Shown here: piece by piece, positions 36,001 to 55,145 of the stretch | Position numbering within the stretch: the first letter of the stretch is position 1 | How the letters are laid out: each line of letters begins with the position of its first letter | Assembly (NCBI RefSeq): GCF_001039355.2 | Contig: NW_019775449.1 | Span: 142,367-206,366 of the forward strand | Length of the DNA stretch: 64,000 bases | Source of the DNA: Lingula anatina | Lineage: Eukaryota; Brachiopoda; Lingulata; Lingulida; Lingulidae | Direction of reading: 5' to 3' | Translations under genes and position numbers: made by a program | The notes under the pieces: model-generated | Seen by the model: the letters and a program-made list of their open reading frames with translations, nothing else | Told to the model about the DNA's origin: nothing | Databases searched by the model: none

Positions 36001-39000
36001 TTAAGAAACGATAAGTTCATGGCTGGCTTATAAATTGATCTGTTATCTGGTACATCCTAAAGTTTGTTATTCTCTAGAAAGTAAGAGAAAGGGGAGTTGG
36101 GTTCAAAATTATTTTTGAAGTGTTTTTGAAACATTTTGAATCAATTTTTCTAATAATATGTTAATGTAAAATGCACAGACATATGTCAAGCTTAACATTA
36201 ATCAAAATTACAGCAGAATTTCAAAAATCAAAATCAGAATTTCAAAATCAAAGTTCCAGCAGCCTTTTTCACTCCCATACAGTCCATGATAATGTAGTGC
36301 AACATTTTAATGACTTTGTTGAATTTATTTTCATTGCTTATTCTAGATTTATGAGAGAGTTAGTCTATCTGAAGAGAACATCAGATTACAGTTGCTGTGA
36401 CCCTACTAAGCTTAATGAATGGATCCTGAAACTGAATCCAGAACTTACAAAATATACGTACCAGATCATCCGCTCAGGTGTGGACAAAAATCTGTTGCCA
36501 GCAATAACAGAGGAGCAGCTACGCACGGATTGCAACATTGAAAATGGCATTGACCGCATGAAGATACTCCAAGCGGTCAAAGGTAGCTGTAAGTGTGATC
36601 CCTTTCGTACTTATTTCAAATTTATGCCTTATTTGCTTCAGTTTGAACTGGGATTTTTGCCAGTATTGTTTGCCAGATCCAAAAATGTAACTCATCTGTG
36701 GAATTTTGTTGCTTCATTGATGAGTTTGTGCACTTTTGTTGAAGTCTTGGTTTTTAAGACCAGCTTTGTGTACTGATCAGCATGTTGTTGGCATTGTCTG
36801 GCAATTATCCTGTTGGATTTGTGGGCTTGCATGGTAAATCCTGAAATAATTGTGTGATGTCTGATAAAGCTTACAAAGTTTAAGTCTTGGCACTCATTTT
36901 CTTGTTTGATGCATTGGCATGAGCTGCCTATCAGTCGCAAGACTGGTGCCTTTTAGTAGCCATTTAGCTTGATGAGATCTAACAAGTTCAGTTTTGCAGT
37001 TCAAATATGTGATTAACCTATACCTGTGTTGAAGCAAATTCCGTTTCTCATTTTCTTTTGATTACAAATTTCACATAAATAAATAATTTAAGAATTTTTA
37101 TAAAAATTTGCATTTTAGATAGAAGATTTTCACACTCAGGCTCAGCTGGTAAGATATTTTGATATTTAGATTATTTCAAGAAATATTGTAGATATTTTAT
37201 TATGAAGCACAATTCTCAAATTTAACATTCAGGATTTACTTCAAAAGATTGCCTCAGCTTGTACCTTACCATTTGATTCACATCGCACTTAAATCTCCCA
37301 GGGGAGGATATCTAAAGAGAATAAATAACACACTTTTCCTAGATTTAAACAAGAGGCACTCTCAGGCAATCTGTGCAGTAAGCAAGCATTTCTGTCTTAA
37401 CTTAATTATTATTGATTTTTTATTGTTCTAACCCATCTAACACACATAATTTATTCTGCTTTTGATTTTTCAACACTATGCAGCAAGTATTGCATCATCT
37501 GGTAAAATTTTATTCCTCTGAATGTGAATGTAAAATGTTGCTTGCTAGATTATGCTTATTTCAACATCAGAAGTTTCAGAACAAAATATAAGCATATCTT
37601 GTAGACGGCAACTGTGCAAGAATTTCAACAATCCTAATTTTATTACAAATATATTTTAATGACTTGTAAAGTCAAGACTGAAAGGAATGTTCTGAAACTT
37701 GAGATGTTAGTATCTCATCTGTAGTAGCTGGCTCATCTTGCTTGGCACTAGCAGATTTAAAGTGCAACTGCCCCCTCTCTTAAGACCTATGCCAAAAAAC
37801 ATAAATGGTAGCTGGATGTACTTTTCCAAACATAATTTGTGGATCATTTTTACATCATTTACTGATCTAGATGTACAAGAAAAGAGCAACTAGTAACTAC
37901 ATTTTTCTTAAAAATAAAGTCTATATGCACTTTCACTTGATCAAAGAAGTAGATATATCTACTATCTTCACTTAGTATAGCACTACCTGTTTCAAAGACA
38001 TTTAGGTCCTCTTACCTTAGTACTTTTACTTTAGTTCAGGTATAGTTCTAGTGAGAGATGATGGATGCAACCACAGCTACATATTGATCTTCTGTCATAC
38101 TCTGCACTCATTGTGATCCTTTGAAAATCCATTTGCGCTGTTTCTCTGTTTGCATGTTTGTTTATTTGAGCAAGTACTAGGAACAAATAACATTTTAAAC
38201 CATTTTATGGCAGGGATCCCTGTTTAGTGTATGAATATCTGAGTTGAGTAAATCACCTTAAGAAACAGACATCCTTACGGCACCAACCCCTCCTTTTGAT
38301 ATTTAATTGAATATTTTAAAAAGATAAATAGGCAGCATTTTTTTCTTTAAAAAATTAACTTGACATCAATAAAAAATTTACAGAGCTTAAGCTTTTTGGA
38401 ATGGATTGTGATATTGATGTGTTTCCTTGAATTTGTGCTTAATGGGCATATTTAGTGACAAGTACTGAATTATAAATGCCTTTGGTCATCAGCAAGAGCT
38501 TTGGTTCAAACCAACTTTTATTGATTTTTTACTGCTTTGTCACTCAAGATTACATGTATCAATATGTTTCCTGGCTGTGTTTACTGATCAGTGCACCGTT
38601 TTAATTTGCTTTTTACAGTCATGTCGCCAGGAACACCAGGAAAAGGTACACATTCACTGGGAATTTTCTTGGTGTTGCATCTTGATATCGTAATGAAAAT
38701 GAACTGTACGAATGCAGTGTCCTTGTTTGTACCCATCTTTTATGCTCACCAGTTTTTTATTTCTGCTTTGCTGTCGGACATATTAAGGGTACTGTAAGGT
38801 TTTATTATCATCCAGATACCAAAATTTGAAAAATTTTTCCTGTGTCTAATTATTCTATAAAGCATCTATTTGTGCAGATTTAAAATAATAAAAAACCCTT
38901 GAAAAATATATAAAATATGGGTGTATTTTTTCTCGTTGCTATGTATAAACCACTCAAAGCTTTTATTGTGAAATTAACACTTTAGTCTTGAAGTGAGATA

Positions 39001-41895
39001 GCAATTGGAATGGGGTGAAACTTCATCCTTGAACAAGATTTTATCATGAAAATTGGCATATTTGACCACAAGTGTAGCGATTTCAATTCTGTGCTGTTGT
39101 TTGGTTTAAATATTTTTGTTATGGAGTTATGAGCCTCTAATTACAGATTTTCATTAAACAAAGGTATTATTTTTCTTTGTCATTGATATAATCTGAACAA
39201 AGGCTTTTAAGAAAAATCATTGGCAGGGTTCTGGAGTACTAAATGGTGTCATTAAATTTACATTGAAATGGTGTTCATGGGTGTTCAGGTAAAGAAGAAA
39301 TTTTAGAAACCAAATTTTTCATCTTTATCCTCAAAACGGCCATTATAATGCCACCTGTAAGATGATAGTGTCATGTAGTCATTAAACACTGAAAATTTAT
39401 CTTTTATCCAAAAGAATGTATGTAAGACAGTTGATAAGGAGTTCTTGGCAAATGCTTACAGTATCCTTAATTCTCATATTATTGTGTTCAACTCCTGCTA
39501 GCTAATGTATGGAGTGTAGACCTTTTGAACATCCACTGTGTCCCAGACTGGACTAATCTGCCCTGTGGTGCACTGCTTTTACCACACTGAGTTTGATTGT
39601 CAAGATTAACTTCATTTCTAGCTATCTTCATTTGGGATTTGAGTCCATTATTTCATTGTCTTCTAAATGTCAAATGTGTGTGTGTGTTCTTCACCTCCAT
39701 TTATCCTGTATAAATAAACGTTGTGAAAAATATTGCATGCTAAGAAAATAGGCCAAATGCTCACTGCATTAAAATATGTGATCTTATAATTCTATTAGTA
39801 ATTTGCAAGTTATTTTACCACAAACAGGTAGACCTTATGTATATTTCCCTGGATCCAGTATCAATACTGTACACATTATTTATAAGTACCGTAATCTGTG
39901 TAAAATATTTCCTTGGCAGTAATCAGCATACTTTACTCAAAAATGATGTAATTAGAGGTTATGGTTGTGTATTTATAAAGTGATTATTGGATTGAAGGAA
40001 AGCTTAATATGATTTTTTTTTCTACAATCATCAGTAGTTTTATAGTACTCACAATCATCAGTAGTTTTATAGTACTCACAATCATCAGTAGTTTTCTAGT
40101 AGTTACCATCCGTTAGTCCATTATTCTATTGGAATCCCCAAAATACAGTAAATATGTTTTAGAGCTACATTTTTCTTGATTTGTATTAGTTAGTTAAATG
40201 CATTACATCAATTTTCATTAACAATGAGAAACATGATATGATGTTTTCAACACTAATAAAACATATAGCAGACGATCAATGCTTCAGCTCAGATAATTTA
40301 AAATTAAAAAAATTTTTACAGTACTGGAACCAATCTCTTGAAGTTATCATTGTAAATCTTTTTTTATGTAGAAAGTGTAAATCTATTTGAACATAATTTT
40401 TTCAGGGGTACGTAGTGGGAATTTCATGAGTCCAGTGGCATCATGCTATACTGATGGACTGGAGAAGAATCCGCTGGCAGAGAGACCCATTGATGTTTTC
40501 ATTAGCTATAGAAGGTCAAATGGATCCCAGTTAGCAAGGTATGACCAGCTAGGTGATGCTGTAGCATTTCTTAATAAGATAAACTATGTTCTCTCCTGTA
40601 GAAACTGATTTATTTAGTAGGTAAATTTTGATAAGTACATTCCTGCTTGAACAAAACCACATTTTTTACCATCAGATTTAGAGCAGATTTCTTTTCAGAA
40701 TAATTTCCCCACTCTGCATTTGTCAAGGAAGTGTTTATGCATTTATTTACAAAATGACCCCAGTTACTTATCAGCTGTAATTGCCTTACTTTTAGCTTAC
40801 TGAAAGTGCACTTACAATTACGTGGGTTGACAGTGTTTCTGGACATTGAAAGACTGCGAGCAGGGAAATTTGATATGAACTTATTGACCAGTGTCAAGAA
40901 TGCAAAGAACTTTGTCCTGGTGCTGACCCCAGGGTCACTGGACAGGTGTCTTGGGGATGATGACCAGAGGGACTGGGTACACAAGGTAGGCACTGACTAC
41001 GGCTTGGTGAAGTGAGTGAAGGGGGAGTACCAGCTTATCTTAATATGGATATGAAGAACTGTTTTCACTGTGGAAATAATTAGAGATTTGATTTTAATTT
41101 TAGTTTATGGGGTAAATTTAGCTGGGTACAATGATTACACCTAGATATTAGTCTATGTTGAAATGTGCCTGTGTGTTGTTTTTTTCAGGAGATAGTGGCA
41201 GCCTTAGAGAGTGCATGCAACATTATCCCTGTGATGGACAATTTTCACTGGCCAGCCTCAGAGACTATGCCAGAGGATATGAGGGCTGTCAGCTTTTTCA
41301 ATGGAATAAGGTAGTTGGTTGCCACAGAAGACTTGTAATCCTGGTTTACTTTTTCTGTAGTCCGACATACTCTTGGGAACCTTTAGTCCGTACATATATC
41401 TTCATATAATGGAATCAAGGCTTTAGTATTAGTTAAGCACAATGCAAACTTAGTAATCATAATAATCACTAAAAAAATGAATAAGTATAAGACAAAGGAT
41501 TTCATGAAGAAAAACAACTTGATAGAATTCATAGAATGCTTATCTTTTTCAGTCATCCTACATCAGGAGATTTGTTTTTGATGTAATGTTTATAGCTAGG
41601 ATGGGAAGAAATCATATCCTGTAATTAATTTGATACCCACATTTTTTCAAGGTGGATCCATGATTATCAAGATGCCTGTGTGGATAAACTAGAGAGGTTC
41701 ATCCGTGGAGAGGGTGCAGAGGACAGGTATCAAGGCTGTCTGTCCAAAGGCAACAGTATAGAGATGTTGAGCCCAGCAAGTGAACTGCATGGCTATGGAC
41801 CTGCTCTTTGTCGCAACAATGGTGGCGATTCAGGAATAGAGGGTGCTAGCCCAGCAACGGAAGTACCTCCCAAACCTCATGATCATCATTCCTGA
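30019..41895 (+). CDS. SARM1: SARM1, ARM-SAM-SAM-TIR NAD+ hydrolase
   Basis: Nine exons: 30019-31494, 33751-33927, 34381-34505, 36347-36582, 38619-38645, 40406-40538, 40796-40985, 41189-41310, 41652-41895. All are in phase, giving 909 residues. The first 180 residues are Ser-rich, basic and disordered, longer than in vertebrates. Next come the ARM repeats (about 190-490), two SAM domains (about 537-672), and the TIR domain (about 710-850, [11 protein letters not shown]). W235 and R242 ([11 protein letters not shown]) match the spacing of human W103 and R110 of the NMN/NAD+ allosteric site. E789, the first codon of exon 8 after RDWVHK, aligns with the catalytic Glu (human E642). It should act as an NMN-gated NADase controlling axon degeneration and innate immune signalling. 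A 27-nt exon links SAM2 to TIR. A further in-frame first exon may exist at 21327-21517. Confidence 0.95.
31524..31600. repeat. TAAA-type simple repeat in SARM1 intron
   Basis: Reiterated AAATAAATAA sequence starts about 30 bases after the donor of the first large SARM1 exon. Confidence 0.8.
31835..32059. mobile_element. Harbinger-like MITE, copy 2 (SARM1 intron)
   Basis: Same family as 13129-13343. Shared interior pieces include CTAACTCCCTGGGGGTTCAC, AATTACCCCCTTACAGCTT, and CAGTAATCTAGTGAGACTCC. The ends begin GGGTGCTTTCCCAGAG and finish CTATGGAAATGGGGTG. The flanks read AAA on both sides, close to the TWA preference. Confidence 0.7.
38619..38645 (+). CDS. SARM1: SARM1 27-nt microexon between SAM2 and TIR
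   Basis: Flanked by TTTTTACAG and GTACAC. It codes for MSPGTPGK plus split codons at both sides. Both neighbours have phase 1 borders, so skipping would keep the frame and shorten the SAM2-TIR linker by nine residues. Confidence 0.75.
40024..40104 (+). repeat. 27-bp minisatellite, three units
   Basis: Units at 40024-40050, 40051-40077 and 40078-40104 begin ACAATCATCAGTAGTTTTAT. The third has diverged at its end. It lies in the SARM1 intron before the first TIR exon. Confidence 0.85.
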
Positions 41896-43890
41896 ATAGC
41901 GGGAGAAATGTTGTTGAGCATAAGGCACACTGTTATGTAATGGATGCTTTTATTTAATGTTGGTTTTTTGGTAGTTTAGGTATTTTAGTATAACTCAATA
42001 GTATAACACATTCAAATTTAACTGCCAACATTAAATTTTGATTTCCACATGTTTCGGATGTTTATTTTTATGTGACTATAAGTTAGTTTATACAGACAGT
42101 GATGATGGGTGATTTCTGGTAAGCGTAGAGCGTTTGCTAGTGGACGAAAGCAATACAAGTTGTGTGCTGAATATTTGTAGATGATGATAGATGCATGTAC
42201 CAAGCTGGTCCTTGGACATGCAAACATCCTGCATGTTTTGTGAGAAAAGAAAAAAAAACATTTTCATAGAAAAATGAATGAAAATTTCAACAATTTAGAG
42301 ACATCAAATTTACCCTGCACTGCAAGGTCGGATTGAAACAGAGCTTCCTGTTTAGTTGACTTTTCTTCATACATTTTAATGGAGAGATTTAATTAGGAAG
42401 TCATCAAGTAGAAGCATAATGGTAGTCATGCTTATGTAAAGTTTTTAACATTCTTAGCTACAGCATGCCAAAATATTCAGCATCTGCCTATGTACAAATT
42501 AGGAAAATTATTTGTATGTTTGTGAGGTGTGAAAATCCCCATATGCCATTTGGTAACAAATCAACTTATCTTGGTAACTGTGAAGCATGGGGATAGTAAA
42601 GAGGATTATTTTAAGACTTTATAAAGTAGCATTTTACATAACTTATGTTAAGAGTTATGCAGCTGTTGTTTAGACTGAAATTTTTGTCATATAATATGAA
42701 CAGTCTGTATATAATTTTATGTTGACTTAATATCGTAAGTGTTCAATTTATAATAGTGATTTTTTGCATGAAGTGTAGGAATGTACAAGACATAACCTGA
42801 AAACTAATGACATATATAAATAGTTTGTCTGAAAGTGACAACGAGTAATGTTCCTATTCCTCAAAGTTAACGCATATATATGTAGTTTACCCTGAAAGGA
42901 TATACATTGCCTCATGCAGAAAAAGGACAATCTCAGTTATTTTGTGTGCGTTTCAAGTGTGTTGTTCTTTGAAAACAGTGTGTAAACCTTGGTCACAGAG
43001 TCACATGGTCCTACAGTTTGGACTGTTAAGTCTGTTTTAAATACTTATAAATGGCTTCCAGCTGGTCCATCTCAATTTAAATATCTTCCGTGCATTAAAA
43101 TGCCTAGAAAAATTCTGAGAGGACTAAATAGGGTCTAGGGAAGAAGAATGAAAATGTGGAACTTGTTTTATTCAGTAGTTATTTTCATTCTCAAATGGCA
43201 TCTGTGTATTATATTATAACAAATAAGTAATGCAACTTTTTATGAATTAATTTGATAAAATTCAAGATTATTTTGGCTTGCATACATCAAAATTGCTGCT
43301 CAAGTTAGATGAAAATATGACAGGGATTGTTAACGGCTTTATTATTTACGATTTTCTTTGTAGAGAGGTCTAGGTCACATTTTGTACATTTATTGTTAGT
43401 GACAGGCATTCTGGTGCTTTTATAGTGATGCTAACAATCATCCTGGTGAGTTTCATTAAATGAAATGTTTCACTTTATTTATTATGTAAATACTGTATCA
43501 CCTCTCTGTAAAGAGCAATCCAAGTACATCGATTATTTGTTGCAAATTTAAGAAAGTGTTTGATTTTTCACTCAAGCATAAGAAAGTGCTGCATTTGTGG
43601 TTTATAAACTAGAGGTTTTTTTGAACTCAGATATAATTAGCAGTGTCCTCTTATTTTAAGTAACAATATAATACTTTATGAAATACAATACTCTGCAGTA
43701 TACAAGGCCATCTCGTCAGTGAATGACCATATTATCTGCCGTCAATTTATTGCAGTGACAAAGAATTAGACTTTTGCAAGCTTTCAGTGCTGTAATTTAG
43801 AATAAATGGACTGTTTTCTGTAGAAACATTGTACTGCACTTATCACTTATGTAAACTTGTCACATGTGCAATAAAATGTTAATGTTGAAT
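41896..43890 (+). other. Predicted SARM1 3' untranslated region
   Basis: There is no coding sequence after the SARM1 stop. The sequence is AT-rich with many ATTTA-like pieces. AATAAA hexamers occur at 43801 and 43870-43875, the latter followed by a short less AT-rich stretch. A 3' untranslated region of about 2 kb is an inference. Confidence 0.35.
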
Positions 43891-43966
43891 GCATTCATTG
43901 CCATTGTGGCTTATATCAGTTATTAATACTTTATTAAATCCATGTGAAGTTATTTTTGATTTTTAT

Positions 43967-43990
43967 GTACAGACACAGATGTGTCTGTAC
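43967..43990. repeat. Hairpin next to an assembly N
   Basis: GTACAGACAC and GTGTCTGTAC are exact reverse complements separated by AGAT. An undetermined base follows at 43991, perhaps because the hairpin hindered sequencing. Confidence 0.7.
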
Positions 43991-43991
43991 N

Positions 43992-45927
43992 CAAATTAAG
44001 ATTTCAAATGGTCTATTCTATTTGTGCCATAAAGGTTATTACAAAATTAATTTCCAAATTATAAGGAGAATCTTTTCAACTCCTGAAAGATGTCAAACTC
44101 TGAACCTAGCCGGTTTTTATCAGTACGATTGAAGATGAAAATTTTATATTAATGTTCTTGATCTCCAGATCATTTTTAGATGAAGACAAATATACATCAC
44201 TTTAGATGTCACACTGTTTTACTTCTCAGCATACAAAATATTAGCATTATACACATATTTAAACATACACTTTAGCAATCCTGCTTCAGATTTCATTCAG
44301 GACATTTGAAACAAATGCTGCACCCCTCTGAAACCCCACTGTGTCCAGGCACTACATTGAGCTATTGATTATCATTTAAAATGAAGCAGACAGCTATAAA
44401 AATTCAGTCATTTTGTTAAACTGTTCCCTAATGTTAAACAATGATCAATTCATTTCAATAAAACTTTCACATCTGACTACAGGTTATCAGTAATATTTCT
44501 ATGTACAATTCTTTTTTCACAGACTTCACTTCCAGTGGAGTATCCTATGGTATCATTATCTTGGTATATTTCATTAATTCTCATTTTTGATTTAATCTGA
44601 AGTTTCCAGGTAACCCATGGGCTTCTAACCCACTTTTCCATGAATACAAATGTCTACAAACTTGATCTTCAATATGGCTGACATTTATTACATATCCCAG
44701 TTGGGTTCTCTTCTATCAAGCTTGTCTTCAGTTTATGAGAAAGGTCAAGTTCTGCATGTTGTTAAAATGTCATCTGTACTGTATACAATCAACATAACTG
44801 CACTGGTATCTCCAGACTTAAATTAGGTATGTACAATGCAATTTTTAAACGACAACAGTTTCTTCTATACTTCATTCTGATAATATTGCATTTTACACTA
44901 AATTTCCAAATCACTCAGCCGTATATCATTGAGACACACATATACATATTATTTGCCACACTAGAAGGACCTCAGTAATTCCAGTCTCTATAGTTAATGC
45001 CAGACTGTAGGTTGATAAACACCAGTAAAACTACTCTTTAATGCCATGGTTTCTGCAAACACCCACTGTTTTGGTTCATACCACCCATTCATTTTCTTCT
45101 GGCAAATTATTATTTGCTACCACAAACATTTAAAATTTTAAAAATTCTGTTAATTCAAAATAATTATAGTGCCATTTTGGTAAACTAACATGAGAAATCA
45201 CTTAAGGTTGCAATAGCGTAAGTTTGAAAAGCCAAATTAATCTGAAAAATCCATCTACAATTGACGAGAAGCATTTATGTCACAGAATTTATGGCAATAG
45301 ACATGAGCACCTCTCAATGTAATGTACTTAAAATTTGAAATATAAGCAATATCTCTATATATCCCAATACCCATGCAGTGATCTGGTCATCTGTTAACAC
45401 ATTAACTATACAAACACCATTAGTGTCTACACCTTAATGAAGGCATGCTGAGTTGCTATCGACTGAATACTAAATCACTAAAAAGAAGACACATTGCTAA
45501 ATCACATCTTAAACAGAACAAGGCAGTCTCATTTTTGAGATGTGTTCCTTGTGTGTACATCAATGTGCCTGTTTACAAATCTTGATGTTCAAGTCGATCA
45601 GAGTGTTTTCTCTGGTTTAAAATCATTATTTATGATAATACAGTAAAATTCTTCATACCTGATCTTTCAAATAGAGCTAGTGTAAAAGAAATTTGCACTT
45701 CGCCAGGATCAAGTCTCTGTATCTATACCTAATGCATGCTTCATGTAGAATCCCCACATGCCACTATGACATCATGGCAGAAATATAACCACCCCCTTAC
45801 TAATGAACAAATGACTGATTCTATCCAACAATGCTACATATAATTGTCCTCCACTAAAAAAGAGAAATGACTTTTGAGTTTTTTTTCTGTTCCCATGTAC
45901 ACAATAATATACCAATGTCTTAAAAAA
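43992..45927 (-). other. Region between the convergent SARM1 and Rab35 genes; likely Rab35 3' untranslated region
   Basis: No coding exon was seen. On the minus strand an AATAAA at 44684-44689 lies about 1.24 kb after the distal Rab35 stop and could be its poly(A) signal. Confidence 0.3.
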
Positions 45928-52268
<6,341 letters not shown>

Positions 52269-52689
52269 TATTTTCTGGCTGTTTCTGTTTTCAAACCATT
52301 AATTAATTTCCAATACAATCCCGAACGAGGAAGAGGTGAACTATGTAAATCCGGAAGTATAAAGGCGTATTTCACAATGCGCAGGTGCAGGTATTTGGAG
52401 AACACTAAGTTGAAGATTGGGGTTACAAGCAAATAAAAGTGATACACGTCTTATGGTTAATTGTTCATCGAGAAATATTGATAATGAGACTGTTTGCAAC
52501 AATTAAAACTTTACTATGGATAGATTTCCTTGGATAAATGAAAATTATGTCGAAAACATTTTCCCTGGTGTCGGCACCCGAGTCGCAGTCTTAACTTTAA
52601 TTTAACCGGATACACTTGGAGCAGAAGACGGATTTCACCTTGAAGATAATCACTCTGTCCAAAGCTTTGGATTTACCAGCGAAGACCGA
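52269..52689. promoter_or_regulatory. Divergent Rab35 / ABHD11 intergenic promoter region
   Basis: Only 421 bases separate the start codons of Rab35 (minus, 52268) and ABHD11 (plus, 52690). Both promoters and 5' untranslated regions must fit here unless distant upstream exons exist. No TATA box is obvious. Confidence 0.55.
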
Positions 52690-55145
52690 ATGCTGTCTCT
52701 TAAAAGACTTTTCTTCAATTGTGAAGCATGTCTCTGTCACCAACTCAATGCCAGAAAAATGTCATATATACCTGGGTAAGCTTTCTTGGTTGCTGATGTA
52801 CAATTTACTACTCTACTACATGTACTAGTTACATGTAGGTAACAACACTGCCAACAGCATCTTACTACAGATTGCCAGTGGGAGTGCTGGTAAATGGTCG
52901 CTGAGTAATATTATACATATTGTGTTTATTTTTATATTTACCAACTGGCAACTGTTTCGTTCCATGTTTAAGTTTTGACTCAGTACTTAGTAAGCAGAGT
53001 TACCTTTCACCTTCATCTGCTCCACACTATTGAAAAGCAAAATTAAAGCATTGTACCACTACTGACATAAGTACTGGCATTAGTTCATTCAATTCACCTC
53101 AAGAAATGTCACTGTGAAGTAAAAAATAATGAAAAAAGTTTTTAATCTCTGTCGTTTGTTTAATTAGATGTCAGGGGAGTGCTGGTTACTTATTAATGCA
53201 TTATATTATACTAGTATGAAATATATTGTTATGTTATTGTTCTTTTATTTATTTTTTACAAGTCCTCAGTTTCTTGTCAATGGAAATCAATATGTGGTGA
53301 CCCTGAAATGAAGAGTCTGTGGTACATATGTATGGACTATTATTTTGTTTCATTTTCAGTTTTTATCAGTAATGGGTGGGGGATAGGGTGGGGCGAGATA
53401 ATATACAACTCTGAACTGATGTGATGAAAGCCAAACCTCTAAGTGATTCAAAAACTAATACAAAATGTTTTATTATCAAATTCAGTCCTCTGAAGCTAGC
53501 CCATACTGTATACAACTCAAAGAAAGTGGAAGATAATTGTCCACTTGTTGTACTGCATGGATTGTTTGGATCAAGAACTAACTGGCATTCACTGGCAAAA
53601 TCAATGAGCAGAAGAGGAAAAAAGGTATATCTTGTTTGATTTGTTTTTCAAATAAAGTAGTTTTCAACTTTCTCTTTTATCATTGATATGAAAAAATTTT
53701 ATAACTTGAAGATATGTTTTTTTATTTACCTTTAATATTTAGATTTTTTTATCAGCCAATGAACATTTATTTATTTGTTTTATAAATGATTGTTAATTGG
53801 TAATATTGTTTAAATGAATGGCTGCTGTTCAATGCTTAACAGGTAATTACAGTAGATAGCAGAAACCATGGTGACAGCCCTCACTGTGAAGAAATGGACT
53901 ACTTTGCCATGAGTGAGGATGTCACAAACTTGCTGCAAACCATGGAGATAGAGAAAGCCATTGTCATTGGACACAGCATGGGTGGGAAAACAGCAATGAC
54001 ACTAGCTCTTACACAGGTTTGTATTTCATTCTGTAATAATTACAGTTGTTTTCAAGCAAGAGGGTGATATAAGAAGCCTTTCAGTCCCAACTACAGTACT
54101 TGTCCTGGTCTTTTTAGCAAATCTGATGCAGGTATGTTTCATGCCTCACATTTTATTTAAATTAACCAGTGATTATTAGATGATAATAATATTCATGTTA
54201 TTTTAGCCAGAACTAGTGAGGAAGTTAGTGGTAGTAGACAATGCACCAGTGCAATTCAGCATGACAAAGTCTGACTTCCCTAAGTACATTCAAAATATGA
54301 GGAAAATTCAGCTGGATCAGTCAAAATCTTTGATAGAGAACAGAAGGAATGCTGATGAAGTTTTGCAGGAGGCAGTAAAAGTAAGAAAGTATTTTATGTC
54401 ATGTCACATATCATTATCTGATTTGAAAGGAACTCATTTCTATAGATTAGCTGTTCTTTGAAGAAGACATCTGTTCTTAGTATTATATCATTCAGATTTA
54501 TCAAAGGAATGTTGAATTTTTTGTTATGTTAAATGTAAATACTTTACTTTTTGAGGGGGGGGGGGAGTTGCTGGAGAATAATGCTCTGTATTTATTTCAG
54601 AGTGAAAAAGTACGCAGTTTCCTCCTTACCAACTTAGTGGAGAAGAATACAATAATACAGTGGAGATGTAATTTGGACTATATTGAAAATAATCTAATGA
54701 ATGTCTTTGGGTTTCCATTTTTTGATGATTTTGAAGCTTATGTAGAGAAGACATTATTCATTGGAGGAGAAAATTCTGATTATATTGAGTAAGTATAAGT
54801 GAAGTATGTCATGAACAATTGCACATATACACACACTAAGCTTTATACTGTTAAAAGTTTTTATGATTATTTATTTTCTTTGCAAATGTATACATTACAT
54901 TTAAGTTTCATTTTCCAGTTCCAACTAATGAGTTTTGAATATATTGTTTAGTACCATTAAGATAAATGGGGTTTTATTTCAGAGAGGAATATTTTGAAGA
55001 GATTCGCAGACTTTTTATCTATGCTGAAGTACAGTACATTGAAGGGGCAGGCCACTGGGTTCATTCAGACAAACCTACAGTATTTTTACAGACATTGTTT
55101 AATTTTATTAGCAAGAAAAAACCAATTCGTCATGCTAGTTTATAA
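52690..55145 (+). CDS. ABHD11: ABHD11 alpha/beta hydrolase, mitochondrial
   Basis: Six exons: 52690-52775, 53486-53624, 53843-54016, 54207-54380, 54601-54788, 54983-55145; 307 residues, against 315 in human. The N-terminus MLSLKRLFFNCEACL is basic and hydrophobic with no acids early on, fitting a mitochondrial presequence. The oxyanion segment LHGLFGS is followed by DSRNHGDSPH and the nucleophile motif GHSMGG with S120. D217 (CNLDYIEN) and H278 (GAGHWVHSD) complete the expected triad by alignment with human ABHD11 from memory. ABHD11 is a mitochondrial matrix hydrolase reported to protect the lipoylation of 2-oxoglutarate dehydrogenase. The start was chosen because this ATG gives the two-base phase needed for exon 2. 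A longer in-frame upstream ATG was not found. Confidence 0.93.

Noticed and set aside
36171-36776. A 201-codon open frame around a SARM1 SAM exon
   Set aside because: Only 36347-36582 is exon. The flanks are intron that happens to stay open, as shown by the TTCTAG acceptor and the conserved SAM2 borders.
11704-41895. Folate-receptor genes near SARM1 as a conserved link to human SARM1-SLC46A1 (folate transporter) adjacency
   Set aside because: The protein families are unrelated, and these receptors may not bind folate. It is most likely a coincidence of names.
52616-52828. Alternative frame across the ABHD11 first exon
   Set aside because: It has no ATG at its start and its phase does not join exon 2. 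The ATG at 52690 gives the correct phase and a presequence-like N-terminus.
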